Positions 1 through 9,064 of a DNA stretch of 64,000 bases are shown here, piece by piece. Within the stretch, counting starts at the first letter, position 1. Each line of letters begins with the position of its first letter. Location of the stretch: assembly GCA_030447865.1 (NCBI GenBank), contig JAUJOD010000004.1, forward strand, positions 1 to 64,000, given 5' to 3'. A program made the translations under genes and the position numbers. Source of the DNA: Nocardioidaceae bacterium (GTDB lineage: Bacteria; Actinomycetota; Actinomycetes; Propionibacteriales; Nocardioidaceae). The notes below the pieces were generated by a model. The model was given only the letters and a program-made list of their open reading frames with translations, was not told where the DNA came from and did no database searches.

Positions 1-526
1 ATACACGGGTAGTCGCGGGGTTGGCGAAGAGGTCTCGAGGCGCGTCCCCTTGCCGTGGGCCGCGGAGAAGGCGGCCACGTGATCTGCTTGCCCGGGAGGG
101 CTGGAGGGTCACAGGCGCCGACTTCTCCGCCAACGGCCTGGCCCACGCCGATACGGTTAGGGTCGCCGACCGCACCGACTGGTGGCAGGTCGAGGCCCGC
201 ACTTTCGAGGCCGACGGCCGGTCCTACGACCTCGTTACCACCCACTTCCTGCACCTGCCGGCAGGGGGACTGGTGGAGGTCACTCGACGGCTGGCCGAGG
301 CCGAAGCGCCCGGCGGGCACCCTTCTCGTGGTGGGCACGCCCGTCCGAGGTGGTCAGCCAGTTGACCGCAAGCCGGCGCAGAGCGATGTGTTCCTCCGAC
401 GACTTGCTGCTGGCCTGCCCGATGGCTTCGTTACCTTGTAGTCGAGCAGCAGCCACGGAGGGTGCTCCGCGAAGCGCGATGGTCGACGTCCACAACTCCA
501 CGCTGCTCGCCCGCCGTACCAGGTAA
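1..526 (+). pseudogene. Broken class I SAM-dependent methyltransferase
   Basis: Pieces of one methyltransferase appear in successive frames. A motif-I-like GRGEGGHV stretch near 60-80 is followed, after a frame change, by GWRVTGADFSANGLAHAD near 105-150 and YDLVTTHFLHLP near 225-255. LLVVGTPVRGG follows near 320-350 in another frame, and the normal C-terminal pattern (VDVHNSTLLARRTR, stop at 524-526) in a third. At least three frameshifts are needed to join them, and the 5' end is cut by the window edge. Seen: the order and spacing fit small TehB-like methyltransferases. Inference: a dead gene unrelated to the cluster that starts near 5.2 kb. Confidence 0.6.
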
Positions 527-794
527 CGCAGCCAGCGCAGCCTGGCGCCGGCGTTCGGCTGCGCCGATAAGGTTCCCCCGTCGCCGTCCGCTCATGGCCA
601 TTTCCCTGCCAGTCAAGCGAGCGGCGTCATATCGCCGGTTCCGGGGCGGCAGGTGATCCGGATGCACGGGTAGGACAAACGGCTGAGCGCTGTTGGTCCT
701 GCCGGGCAAACGGGAACGAGGAACATTGAGCGGAGTGACCCCGCATGATTGAGTTTAGCGCGCGACCGCCGGTTTCTGCCCTACCGTTTCCCTC

Positions 795-1709
795 ATGCTC
801 GAAGACGCTCGGCGTACTCTCGCCCGTAGAATCGCTCCGCCGGGTCCAAGAAGTGCGCCGAAGGTGTCGCTGACCGCGCGCGGGACAATCGGCACCGTCG
901 CCGATGTCGGAAGCATCGTGGCAATCTTGGGCAATCTCGCGTTTGTGTTCGTCGGAGGCAATCCGCCCGCAACGCTCCTGGCGATCGCCCTGGCTGGGCT
1001 AGCGTATCTATTCATCGGTCTCAACTTTCGACTTCAGCATCGCTTGGCTGCAGAATCTCGCCGTGCGCGCTCCGGTCCGGTTCTCGTCAGAGTTCAGGCC
1101 AACCTGACCGCTGCGGATGTTTTTATGGAAGACGAAGACGTCACGGGGCTGGCGAAGAGTTTTCAACGGGCCGCTTCTGAGCTTGCACACGCGTTTGGGA
1201 TCGCCACTGGGCGGGCCTGCAGAGTCTCAGTGCAGGACCTTGTACTGCCGCGATCGGGAGACGCAGCGGAGGGCCACGTGACCACTCTCTGCAGAGACGT
1301 AGAGCCGTTGGCGAATTCCCGCGAAGACAACCTGCCCGACGTGGCGGAGATAAAGGGCAATACCGATTTCCTGAGGATCCTGAACGGTGCGCCGCACTTC
1401 TTCTGCAACGATCTGTCGGCGCTGGGCGGCTACAAGAACTCGCACTTTGAGTGGCCACTGGAGAAGGAGGACTACCCCTACCGGTCCACCATCGTATGGC
1501 CGATCGTCGGCCCGATGTCCGAGCGGCACCAAACCCCGGGGGCTCCAGTGAAGACGTCCATCATCGGGTTCCTATGCGTTGACTCGGCAACGCCAGGTAC
1601 ATTTGACGCCGCTCTCGACGTGTCGACTGGCGCTGCGGTCGCGAATGCGATGTACTCGCCACTTAGACGGTTCAGGACTTGGCGGGAGCAGCAGCCAAGC
1701 CCGTCATAG
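795..1709 (+). CDS. Membrane-anchored GAF-like domain protein
   Basis: This 304-residue protein has two closely spaced hydrophobic segments at about residues 37-55 and 58-77, a basic linker, then a soluble domain of roughly 200 residues. The soluble part ends in a pattern typical of GAF-like sensor domains (PYRSTIVWPIVG, then IIGFLCVDSATPGTF). It probably sits on the inner membrane face with the sensor in the cytoplasm. The ligand is unknown and there is no attached output domain. A small protein gene follows within 15 bases of its stop, suggesting an operon. No GTA-N8-GTA box precedes it, so it is probably outside the biosynthetic regulon. Confidence 0.6.
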   Translation: MLEDARRTLARRIAPPGPRSAPKVSLTARGTIGTVADVGSIVAILGNLAFVFVGGNPPATLLAIALAGLAYLFIGLNFRLQHRLAAESRRARSGPVLVRVQANLTAADVFMEDEDVTGLAKSFQRAASELAHAFGIATGRACRVSVQDLVLPRSGDAAEGHVTTLCRDVEPLANSREDNLPDVAEIKGNTDFLRILNGAPHFFCNDLSALGGYKNSHFEWPLEKEDYPYRSTIVWPIVGPMSERHQTPGAPVKTSIIGFLCVDSATPGTFDAALDVSTGAAVANAMYSPLRRFRTWREQQPSPS

Positions 1710-1723
1710 TTCAAGGGGTCACG

Positions 1724-2011
1724 GTGCCAGAGAAGCAGCCCTCGCTCCAGCGACGCGCGCGAGTCACTGATCTCACCTCTGATGGACGGTGGGCGACGGT
1801 CGAAGTCGTGAAGAGGAGCGGTGCCAAGATCATCTACAGCGCCCCCACCAAGCCCCTCGGCGTTCGCTTCACGGCGCAAGGCATCCAACTCCTCAATACT
1901 GGTCCCGACGTTAGTGACGTCACAGTCGCTCCGGAGCAGGGTATCGACCCCCCAAAGCACACCCAGCGCCTGATGAAGCGGAGCCTGCACTTCCTACGAC
2001 GTGAACACTAA
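1724..2011 (+). CDS. Small hypothetical protein
   Basis: A 95-residue basic protein not assignable to a family. The GTG at 1724 is chosen because AAGGGG lies 6 bases upstream and it falls just after the previous stop; an upstream in-frame TTG at 1679 would overlap the GAF-like gene. The middle (WATVEVVKRSGAKIIYSAPT) has an alternating beta pattern and the C-terminus is rich in Lys, Arg and His. Its tight spacing to the membrane GAF-like gene suggests the two act together. Real gene or not is moderately uncertain. Confidence 0.45.
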   Translation: MPEKQPSLQRRARVTDLTSDGRWATVEVVKRSGAKIIYSAPTKPLGVRFTAQGIQLLNTGPDVSDVTVAPEQGIDPPKHTQRLMKRSLHFLRREH

Positions 2012-2330
2012 GCGACCGGACGGTCTCGGCGAGCAATCGGACAGCCAACAGAGTGACCGATGCCGCGGTGCTTCCCTCGCCCTCGCTTGTAGCTGCGTCA
2101 TTTCGGCTCCCGTTACCTTCTTCATGCCCTCGAACACCGGGGTTCCGGCCGAGCGGTCCCGGAATGGCTCACGGCTCCTGTCGCGATGATCTCAGAGGTG
2201 GTGTCACCGGGACTGCTGGGCGATCGTGACCGCTGATAGGGACATGGCCGCAGGAATGTAGGCCCACTCGTAACGTGGCTGCGGCGCGTCGCTCGTGGTC
2301 GGCCGGTCGATCGAGCGAGAGGTGTCGTTG
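2012..2330. other. Non-coding stretch, nothing recognised
   Basis: About 320 bases between the small hypothetical gene and the first readable codons of the IS110 remnant. It probably includes the left end of that element, but no ends, promoter or hairpin could be made out. Confidence 0.4.
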
Positions 2331-3510
2331 GTGGAATCTGACAACGAGTTCTACGAGGTCTTCTGCGGCATCGATGTCGCCCGAGAAACCCATCACGCGG
2401 TTGCCCTTGATCGCGGTGGGCAGCGTCTCGTCGATTGACCACTGCCGAACGACCGGGCTCGGCTTCGCGAGATCTTCGATGAGCTAGCGACCCACGGCCG
2501 AGTGCTGGTGGTAGTCGATCAGCCGGCGTCAATTGGAGCGCTGGCGATCGCGGTGGCTCGTGTCTTCGGGGTCGCGATCGCCTATCTTCCCGGGCTGGCG
2601 ATGCGCCGAATCGCCGATCTGTATCCGGGAGAAGGCAAGACCGACATCCGTGATGCCTTCGTCATCGCCGACGCCGCTCGCACTCTGCCGCATGCGTTGC
2701 GCAGGGTCGGCAACGACGAGGAGACCCTGAGCGCGCTGGGGGTCCTCGCCGGCTACGACGCCGACCTCGCCGCCGAAGCCACCCCTTTGACTAACCGACT
2801 CCACGACGCCCTGCTGCACGTCCATCCAGCCCTTGAACGCCTGCTGGGCAAGCTGTTCCGGCGCCCCAGCGTGCTGCAGCTCCTGGCCGTGGCCGGCACC
2901 CCGGACCGGTTGAGCGCTCTCGGCCCCCACCGGCATCGCGGACGTCGTCGCAGTCCGGTCGCCACGCACCGCGCAGACCCTGCCAGCCGCGGTAATCGCC
3001 GCGTTGGATCAATAGCGTCGTCATTTCATTCCGGCCACCACCCAGTTCGGTCTCGTCATCCAAGGCGTCGCCCGACAGCTCCTCGACGTCCTGGATGAAC
3101 GAACTGGTCTCAAGCAGCAAATCGAACAACTCCTCGCGAGCCATCCCCTTGCCCCCCATCGTGACCAGCATGCCCGGTGTCGGTCCCCGCACCGCGATAG
3201 CCCTGCTCTTGGCTGTCCGGGACGGGACTAGGTTCCGACAGCAGGCCACCTCGCCGCCGACGCAGGCTGGCGCCGGTAACCCGGCAGTCCGGTCGCTCGA
3301 TCCGCGGGGAGCACCCGCCAAGGCGCGGGAACCGGCAGCTCCGCTCGCTGCTGTACTTGTCGTCTTTCGCCAGTCTCAAGAACCCGACCAGCCGCAAACT
3401 ACTACGACCGCAAACGCGCCGAGGGACGCAGTCACAGCGCCGCCCTGCTCTGCCTGGCACGTCGACGCACCGACGTCCTCTACGCGATGATTCGCGACCA
3501 GCAGCCCTAA
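2331..3510 (+). pseudogene. IS110-family transposase remnant (copy A)
   Basis: The N-terminal DEDD-type RuvC-like domain starts with FCGIDVARETHHAVALD, continues with VVVDQPASIGALAIAVA, and carries the DIRDAFVIADAAR segment. The C-terminal transposase_20 (HhH) part is visible as MPGVGPRTAIALL near 3165-3215, and the tail ends with a TAA at 3508-3510. An in-frame TGA at 2436-2438, a TAG near 3015 and at least two frame changes (around 2920 and 3150) make it dead. Copy A is not the same subtype as copies B and C, since the N-terminal sequences differ. Confidence 0.75.
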
Positions 3511-3605
3511 CGACCCACCGCCCAGGAACGCCCGTCGGTGACGCCTGCCAGCGTGCCGGCCCACGCGGCCGCGGCTTGACCAAAACGATAGGGACACCTC
3601 TGTTG

Positions 3606-4480
3606 TCAACTGGTGATTTGCAGTGGTCCAGGGAGTGAGGGCCTTTTGGGCGGGGTGTTGTGCGGCGTAGCGTCGGACGTGCGGGTCCGGGAAGTGGCTT
3701 ATCCGAAGTGTCCAGGACGCGAATCGGTGGCGGTCGGCGAAGCGGGTGACATCCCCGACGTCGGCCAGGATGCGTGCGGCGACGACGGGGGCCACGCCGG
3801 GGAGGTTCACAAGGTTGGAACCCCGCTCCTTGACGATGGCCTTGATCTCCTGGGTCAGTGCCTTGACCTTCGTCTCGATCGCGATCAGGTCGGCCAGCTC
3901 GTCAGCGGCGACTTGGCGGCGGGTCTTCCCGGCCACGTCGCGGGGACGAACGCTAGCGAGGATCGCCTTGGCCAGCAGGGCGGTGAGGTCCTTCTTCGCC
4001 TTGCCAGGCGTGAGCTCGGCGAGGAGACGGTGCAGCCGGTTCACGGTCTGCACTCGTCGACTCGACAGCTGGTCGCGGTGGTCGACGAGCATCCGCAGCG
4101 CCTCGAGCTGCCCATCGGGGCGAGGACGCGCAGGTTCTTGGCACGGACCGCGGCGACAGCGACCGAATGCGCGTCGTGGGCGTCGGTCTTGCGGCCATGC
4201 CCGGTGTCGAGGAGCCGGGCACGCGCAGCGTGCTTAGCCGGGACGTCGACCACGCGTTCGCCGGTCTCCAACAACCGCTGGGCCAGCGGACGGCCGACGC
4301 CCAAGCTGCCCTCGACGCCCACTCGCGATCTGGCCACTGGTTGAGGTACTCCCGCATCGCGGCGTAACCGGCCTTGTCGGTGGTGAACCGGCCCGAACCC
4401 AAGACGTTCTCTCGCTGGTCGACGACCTCAATCGTGGCCGACACCTTGTGAGGATCGACCCTGATGACGACGTTGTCCAT
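3606..4480 (-). pseudogene. IS110-family transposase, frameshifted and deleted (copy B)
   Basis: The start MDNVVIRVDPHKVSATIEVV at 4480 matches copy C (MEHVIIGVDPHKLSATIEVV). The frame shifts near 4330, continues as GRPLAQRLLETGERVVDVPA and TDAHDAHSVAVAAVR, shifts again near 4090, then runs through RLHRLLAELTPGKAKKDLTA and LPGVAPVVAARILADVGDVT. After FASW the sequence jumps directly to the extreme C-terminal tail (TLRISHFPDP), revealing the internal deletion. No functional transposase can be made. Confidence 0.75.
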
Positions 4481-4715
4481 GAATACACTCACCTCTCCCG
4501 TGGACCGATGGGGGACCGGCGAGGTGGGCATCGCTACCACGAGCCCAAGGCAGTCCCCTCTTGAGCCACACCTCGCCACGACGCCCGGCGGTCCGCAAAC
4601 CGAAATAGGGCCACACCCGATAACCCGGGTGGGCAGCCCAAAATTGAGCGTTCCGTCGAGCGCCTGGACCGAGTCTGTCCTGACACCGATCCTGACGGGA
4701 ATCTTCTAGTAGCCC
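4481..4715 (-). ncRNA. Candidate bridge-RNA region of IS110 copy B
   Basis: This non-coding leader, upstream of the transposase start, stays alignable with the leader of copy C over more than 150 bases. Shared blocks include GGGCTGCCCACCC, a GGGTGTGGC block, and TGGCTCAAGAGGGGACTGCC against TGGCTCAAGAAGGGACTGCC. Established knowledge: IS110-type elements encode a structured bridge RNA in the end flanking the recombinase. Inference: this is the relic of that RNA; the fold was not computed. Confidence 0.35.
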
Positions 4716-5176
4716 AGATTGACGCGGACCATCACCGGTCGTCGCCAAGGCTCGAGCCGCGTGTGGACAGTTACGATCACGCGGTGTCCGCGCATCCGCC
4801 TATTTGCCTCATGTCGCCGGTCTTCATGTAGATCTGGTCGAACTCGCGCAAGGGTCGAGGGCGATTCTGCACCACGTCGGAGACGGCGTTGACCGCAGCC
4901 TTCAGGTAACGCTGCTTCTACGTTCCGGAGACCCGGCCGGGGTCGACTTCGATCTGGTCAACGGGCACCAGACTGGGCGCTCGTACTAGGCGAGCAGCAA
5001 GCGGATCGCCTAGTACGTTGCGGTCCGAGCCGGTAGTCCGACGCGATGCTGGAGGCTGCCTACATTGGCTGGCCGGCCGACGTCGCCGCCGGCCGGACGT
5101 CGGCGCTGATAGCCGCCACCGGCACGGACGTAACCGCTTTGAAGGCCAAACCCCGGCGGGAGCGCGTCGGGCAAGG
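4716..5176. other. Intergenic region at the left cluster boundary
   Basis: No credible gene is seen between IS110 copy B and the first biosynthetic promoter. Short open frames here lack start signals and family features. The only clear structure is a perfect inverted repeat at 4982-5017, listed separately. Confidence 0.5.
4982..5017. repeat. Perfect 12-bp inverted repeat with 12-base loop
   Basis: CGTACTAGGCGA at 4982-4993 is the exact reverse complement of TCGCCTAGTACG at 5006-5017. No T-run follows, so a simple rho-independent terminator is not obvious. It lies about 160 bases before the first GTA-repeat promoter and could insulate the cluster, or be an operator or recombination site. Confidence 0.5.
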
Positions 5177-5207
5177 GTATGCATGATGTATGGCTCCTGG
5201 GCACGCT
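5177..5207 (+). promoter_or_regulatory. SARP-type box for the BtrH-like gene at 5244
   Basis: GTA at 5177-5179 and GTA at 5188-5190 are 8 bases apart; CACGCT at 5202-5207 is the -10-like element 11 bases further on. The predicted transcript starts near 5214, leaving a leader of about 30 bases that contains the AGGAGG at 5230-5235. Confidence 0.6.
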
Positions 5208-5243
5208 GCTGGATGGCGGACGCGAGGACGAGGAGGTATAGCG

Positions 5244-6275
5244 GTGGGCGCAAGCAAACCGGTGAAGCCTCGGATTGAGCTGGATCCCCGCGATGCGCTG
5301 GGCTGGCGTGACATTCCGCTGGACGGCCTGAACTGTTACCTGCGCTCGGTCGAGGCGATCCTGCGCAGCCACGGTCACCGCCGCGACGACGTCCTCGCGG
5401 CCATGTCCGGGCCGGTCACCGACGACATGCCGGCCGACGGCAGCCCGTGGTTCCGGCTGAACGGGTCGCGCGCGCAGCTGACGGCGGCGCTGGACGGCGG
5501 CTCCCTCTGGCCGAGCATCGAGAGCGATCTGCGCGCCGGCACCCCGGTGATCGTGTTCCCGGACTACTACTACTGGCCTGGCAGCCGCTTCCGGCATCGC
5601 CGCCATGTGCACGACCACGCCATCCTGCTGACCGAGATCCGGGGAAACTCGGTTGAGTACCTGGACATCGACGCAGAGCGGCGGGACGGGTTCCGGGCCA
5701 GCGTGTCGGTCGACGACGACGTCGCGCAGGCCTTCCGCCGCGTACTCGCCGTCGAACCGGCGCCGCCCGCGCCGAGGCAGTCGCCGGACGAGCTGCGACG
5801 GATCGTGGCCGCCTCGGTGGCGCCGCTGACGCGCTGGGTCCAGGGCGTCCGGGCGCTAGCGGCGTGGTGGCGCGACGACGCTTACCCGGGCCTCGCCCAC
5901 GCCGTCGAGTGGTGGATCTTCAGCGACCTTCAGTCTCAGCTCTTCCTGATGGCCGAGCAGTGCGCTGAGATCGACGACGGCCGGCTTGTCCCGGCTGCCC
6001 GGGCCGCGACCACGCAGGCGCAGAAAGCCGGTCTGTTTCTGATCGCGATGAATGAGTACAAGTCGGAGGCACCGTACCGGCTGGCGGGCGACGACATTGC
6101 GTTGCTGGGCGACCGCCTGGCCACGCTCGCGTACGCTGCGGCCGAGTACGTGGCCGGCACGGTGGAGTTCGGTGCCGACCGCAACGGCGAGAAGTTGTGG
6201 CGCCGGCTCGACGCGTTGTCGCGCTGGCATGTGGGGATCCAGCTCCGGCCGCTTCAGGAGCCGGCGCTTGGCTGA
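5244..6275 (+). CDS. BtrH-like cysteine acyltransferase
   Basis: The GTG at 5244 follows AGGAGG at 5230-5235 and gives 343 residues. The N-terminal half resembles the butirosin BtrH N-domain: a cysteine-protease-like fold with Cys31 in GLNCYLRS, a buried strand TPVIVFPDYYYWPGS (residues 100-114), His125 in DHAILL and an Asp at 141 or 143. Established knowledge: BtrH moves an acyl chain from an acyl carrier protein to an amine. The C-terminal half (AHAVEWWIFSD, FLIAMNEYKSEAPY) is helical and conserved in the decayed copy at 36 kb. Inference: it acylates an amino-cyclitol or similar acceptor. No glutamyl-cyclotransferase (BtrG) partner was seen. Confidence 0.6.
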   Translation: MGASKPVKPRIELDPRDALGWRDIPLDGLNCYLRSVEAILRSHGHRRDDVLAAMSGPVTDDMPADGSPWFRLNGSRAQLTAALDGGSLWPSIESDLRAGTPVIVFPDYYYWPGSRFRHRRHVHDHAILLTEIRGNSVEYLDIDAERRDGFRASVSVDDDVAQAFRRVLAVEPAPPAPRQSPDELRRIVAASVAPLTRWVQGVRALAAWWRDDAYPGLAHAVEWWIFSDLQSQLFLMAEQCAEIDDGRLVPAARAATTQAQKAGLFLIAMNEYKSEAPYRLAGDDIALLGDRLATLAYAAAEYVAGTVEFGADRNGEKLWRRLDALSRWHVGIQLRPLQEPALG

Positions 6276-6284
6276 CCGGCGGCC

Positions 6285-6315
6285 GTACGGGTCCTGTATC
6301 GCGCCACGACAGCAT
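6285..6315 (+). promoter_or_regulatory. SARP-type box for the PhyH-VOC pair
   Basis: GTA 6285-6287, N8, GTA 6296-6298, N11, CAGCAT 6310-6315. The stretch closely resembles the box before the DegT gene on the minus strand at 17996-18026 (shared TGTAT.GCGCC and CAGCATCGG). Confidence 0.6.
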
Positions 6316-6376
6316 CGGCTCCGTTGTGTCCGTGCGCCGGATGGCCGGGCACCCGACTCATCAGATGGGAGACGCG

Positions 6377-7192
6377 ATGCTGACAGCGGATCAGCTCAAG
6401 ACCTTCAACGAGCAGGGGTACGTGACGATCCCTGACCTGTTCTCGACGGAGGAGGTCGACGCGATGACGGCCGAGGTCGGCCGGTTGAAGGAGCTTGACC
6501 ACCCGCAACGGCTCCTGGAGACGGACAACGACCTGGTGCGCGCGATCTACGCAGTGGAGGACCGCAGCGAGGTCCTCCAGCTGCTGACCCGTGACCCGCG
6601 CCTGGTCGAAGCCACGCGGGCGATGTTGCGCGACGACGTCTACATCCACCAGACGCAGGTGAGCCCGAAGATGGCCTTCCGCAGCGCGGCCTGGGAGTGG
6701 CACCAGGACTTCCTGTACTGGTCGCGTGACGACGCCATGCCGACTTCCAACGTGCTCAGCGTGGGCATCTTCCTGGACGACGTAACGGAGTTCAACGGCC
6801 CGATGTTCGTGGTCAAAGGCTCGCACCGGCTCGACCTCGACCAGGTCACCTCGTGGAACGGCGAGGGCTGGGAGAAGACCGCCCGGGTCGGCGACAAATA
6901 CCAACTCTCTCCGGAGACGCTGTCCAAGGTGATCGACAAGTCCAACCTCACGTCGGTCAAGGGCACGCGCGGGACGGCGGTCTTCTTCCATGGCGGGCTG
7001 CTGCACTGCTCGTCGCCTAACCTGTCGCCGTGGCATCGCACCGTGCTGTTCGTGCGGTACAACGCGATGGGCAACGCACTGGGCCCGGTGGCCGACCCGC
7101 GTCCGGAGTGGCTGGCCAACCGCCATCCCGAGGTGGTTGAGCCGCTGGATGGGCCCTTCCTGGGCCGGCCGCACGCCCCGGCGGCGAGCTGA
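6377..7192 (+). CDS. PhyH/EctD-like non-heme iron dioxygenase
   Basis: A 271-residue member of the phytanoyl-CoA dioxygenase superfamily, which hydroxylates substrates using Fe(II) and 2-oxoglutarate. The iron ligands His109 and Asp111 lie in EWHQDFLYW, and the distal His lies in the HGGLLHCSSPN segment, followed by a downstream Arg in PWHRTVLFVRYN that could bind oxoglutarate. ATG 6377 was preferred to ATG 6365 because GGGAG at 6367-6371 sits at the right distance. The VOC gene follows after 3 bases, so the two are co-transcribed. Substrate unknown; a cyclitol, amino acid or carrier-bound acyl chain are all possible. Confidence 0.75.
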   Translation: MLTADQLKTFNEQGYVTIPDLFSTEEVDAMTAEVGRLKELDHPQRLLETDNDLVRAIYAVEDRSEVLQLLTRDPRLVEATRAMLRDDVYIHQTQVSPKMAFRSAAWEWHQDFLYWSRDDAMPTSNVLSVGIFLDDVTEFNGPMFVVKGSHRLDLDQVTSWNGEGWEKTARVGDKYQLSPETLSKVIDKSNLTSVKGTRGTAVFFHGGLLHCSSPNLSPWHRTVLFVRYNAMGNALGPVADPRPEWLANRHPEVVEPLDGPFLGRPHAPAAS

Positions 7193-7195
7193 CCC

Positions 7196-7684
7196 ATGAC
7201 CACCGCACCGTCCACGCCGCCGACCACCGTCCCGGTGTTCCACCACGTCGGCATTCAGACCACCGACCTGGACAACGCGGTCGCCTGGTACGAGGACTTC
7301 TTCGGTGGCCGGAGGTCATGGTCGCTCACCGAATTCACGCCGCTGACCGAGAGCCGGTTGCCCGGCATCCGGGCGCTCACGGAGGTGGTCGTCGGAAATC
7401 TTCGAATTCACCTTTTCGAGCGGGACGGTGATCCCGCGGTGCCCGAGCAGAGTCGCACGCAGTTTCAGCATGTCTGCGTCTCAGTCGGGGATCCGGCGGA
7501 GCTGGCCAGCCTGCGCCGCCGGTGGTTCGAGCTGTACGGCTCCGGCCGGTATGCGTTCGCGCTGTCCGAGCAGGCGACTGGGATCGTGAACGACCATGAC
7601 GGTGTGCAGAGCTTCTACGCGCTCGATGTTAACGGGCTGGAGTTCGAGTTCACGTACGTTCCGCGGACGGCACCGACCCGGTGA
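7196..7684 (+). CDS. VOC dioxygenase, LmbB1-like (possible L-DOPA 2,3-dioxygenase)
   Basis: This 162-residue vicinal-oxygen-chelate protein has two beta-alpha-beta-beta-beta modules. Candidate metal ligands are His in FHHVGIQTTDL (residues 15-16), His in FQHVCVSV and Glu in LEFEFTYVP near the C-terminus. The SRLPGI and QSFYALDVNGLEFEF stretches resemble the small extradiol dioxygenases that open L-DOPA in lincomycin, hormaomycin and anthramycin-type pathways. That is from family memory, not a search. The possible tyrosine hydroxylase at 12.9 kb would supply its substrate. A generic glyoxalase-fold protein is the alternative. Confidence 0.5.
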   Translation: MTTAPSTPPTTVPVFHHVGIQTTDLDNAVAWYEDFFGGRRSWSLTEFTPLTESRLPGIRALTEVVVGNLRIHLFERDGDPAVPEQSRTQFQHVCVSVGDPAELASLRRRWFELYGSGRYAFALSEQATGIVNDHDGVQSFYALDVNGLEFEFTYVPRTAPTR

Positions 7685-7689
7685 GCCAT

Positions 7690-8775
7690 CCATTCCGGTT
7701 GGTACCGACCCGCTCGCTACCGGACCGGTTCTCGCCGCCCCCACCGCGATGCGGTCCAGGGCCTTGCGGTCGATCTTCCCGTTGGCGGTGACCGGCAGCA
7801 CGACCTCGTGGTGGATCCGCCGCGGGATCATGTACGCCGGCAGCCGGCAGCTCAGCGGACCGGAGATCTCGGCCGCGGCCGACGCGTCGCCGGTGTAGAA
7901 CCCCACCAGGCCGGTGCCGGCACCCGCCGTTGTCGCCGGGATGACGACCGCGTCCCGCACACCCGGGTGCTTTCGCAGGACGGACTCGATCTCGCCGGGC
8001 TCCACCCGGTATCCGCCGATCTTCACCTGGTCGTCCAGGCGCCCGAGATGCACCAGCTCGCCGTCCTCGAACCGTACACGCTCGCCGGTCCGGTACCAGT
8101 CCCCAGGCCTGGCGTACCGGGCAGCGGCCGCAACCGTAGGGTGTCGCCGCGCCGAAAGCGGCCAGCGTTCTGGGCCTGATCCAGGTAGCCGTCGAAGCGC
8201 TGTACGCCACTCACGCAGAGCTCGCCCTCCGCGGCCGCCGCGCCGTCCTCCGCCACGACGGCCGCCTCCAGAAGTGCAGGCGGGCGGCCGACCGGCACCG
8301 TGCGGTTGGACGTCATCTGCCAGCCGGCCGGATCAGCCGGGAGCCGGTACCGTGTGCAGCTGATGGTCAGCTCGGTCGGCCCGTACAGGTTCTCGATGAC
8401 GGCGTTTGGTGCCGCCGCCGCCTGGTCCGCCGCCTGATCCAGAGCGAGCTGTTCGCCGGCGAACAGGCTCCATCGCAAATCGGGCATCGCGCCGGGCGGA
8501 AGGCCGCGGACCCGCCGGCAAGGGACACCACCGACGGAACCGACAACCAGTGCGTGATTCCGCGGCCGGTCACGAACGCCGCCGGGTCCGCACCTCATCG
8601 GGCCGCGGCACCACCGCGGTCGCGCCGGCGCTCCAGGCGACGAACAGGTCGAAAACCGACGGGTCGAAGGTCAGCTCAAAGGTCTGGGACACCCGGCAGC
8701 CCGGACCCACCTCGTACCGCCGCACGGCGTCGGCGAGGTAGGGCTCGAGGTGGCGGTGCCGGATCGGGACGCCCC
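7690..8775 (-). pseudogene. Adenylation-domain gene, truncated and frameshifted
   Basis: The remnant parallels the intact adenylation enzyme at 53.4 kb. It begins in mid-domain with GVPIRHRHLEPYLADAV, continues with FDPSVFDLFVAWSAGAT and GITHWLSVPSVVSLA, shifts frame, resumes with LRWSLFAGEQL and ENLYGPTELTISC, shifts again, then shows LGRLDDQVKIGGYRVEPGEI and the A10-type NGKIDRKALDR. The first 170 or so residues, including the P-loop, are gone. The C-terminal frame runs into the VOC gene without a proper stop. Confidence 0.75.
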
Positions 8776-8802
8776 AACGGCGACTCCTCCAGGGCCATCC
8801 GG

Positions 8803-8995
8803 TCCCGACTGTCACGGCGCGAGATGGAGGTGCTCCAGTTCGTCGCACGGGGCCTCGGGAACCAAGAGATCGCGGAGCACCTGTCGCTCAGCATCGCGAC
8901 CGTCAAGTCACACATCTAAAGCCTGTGCCGCAACCTCGGCCTCAAGGACGGCACCCAGATGATCGTGCTGGCATACGAGTCGGGTCCGGTCAATC
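8803..8995 (+). pseudogene. LuxR-type helix-turn-helix fragment
   Basis: RLSRREMEVLQFVARGLGNQ and the following EIAEHLSLSIATVKSHI form the C-terminal half of a LuxR/NarL DNA-binding domain. An in-frame TAA at 8917-8919 interrupts it; the same frame then continues as SLCRNLGLKDGTQMIVLAYE, the usual end of such regulators. The receiver domain is missing. It abuts the truncated adenylation pseudogene, so a deletion or recombination junction lies near 8775-8803. Confidence 0.7.
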
Positions 8996-9064
8996 CCAAC
9001 GGCGTCTGCATTGTTCCCACGCGGTCCCGGGCTCACCGGGCCGCCAACCGAGGGCTGAGGCCGA

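Larger units (their letters stand above)
3590..4715 (-). mobile_element. Degenerate IS110-family element (copy B)
   Basis: The element reads on the minus strand. Its left part starts at GGGCTACTAG (about 4715) and its right part ends shortly after GTTGACAACAGAGG (about 3595). Both landmarks recur at the ends of copy C near 24.54 and 26.0 kb, which is why these limits were chosen. About 300 bases of coding sequence are missing relative to copy C, so this is an internally deleted, immobile derivative. It abuts copy A, so two IS110-type insertions have stacked at this place, just outside the cluster. Confidence 0.6.

Noticed and set aside
4804-4989. Small plus-strand frame of 61 codons in the left boundary region.
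   Set aside because: No ribosome binding site, no family resemblance and it ends next to the inverted repeat; not enough to call a gene.
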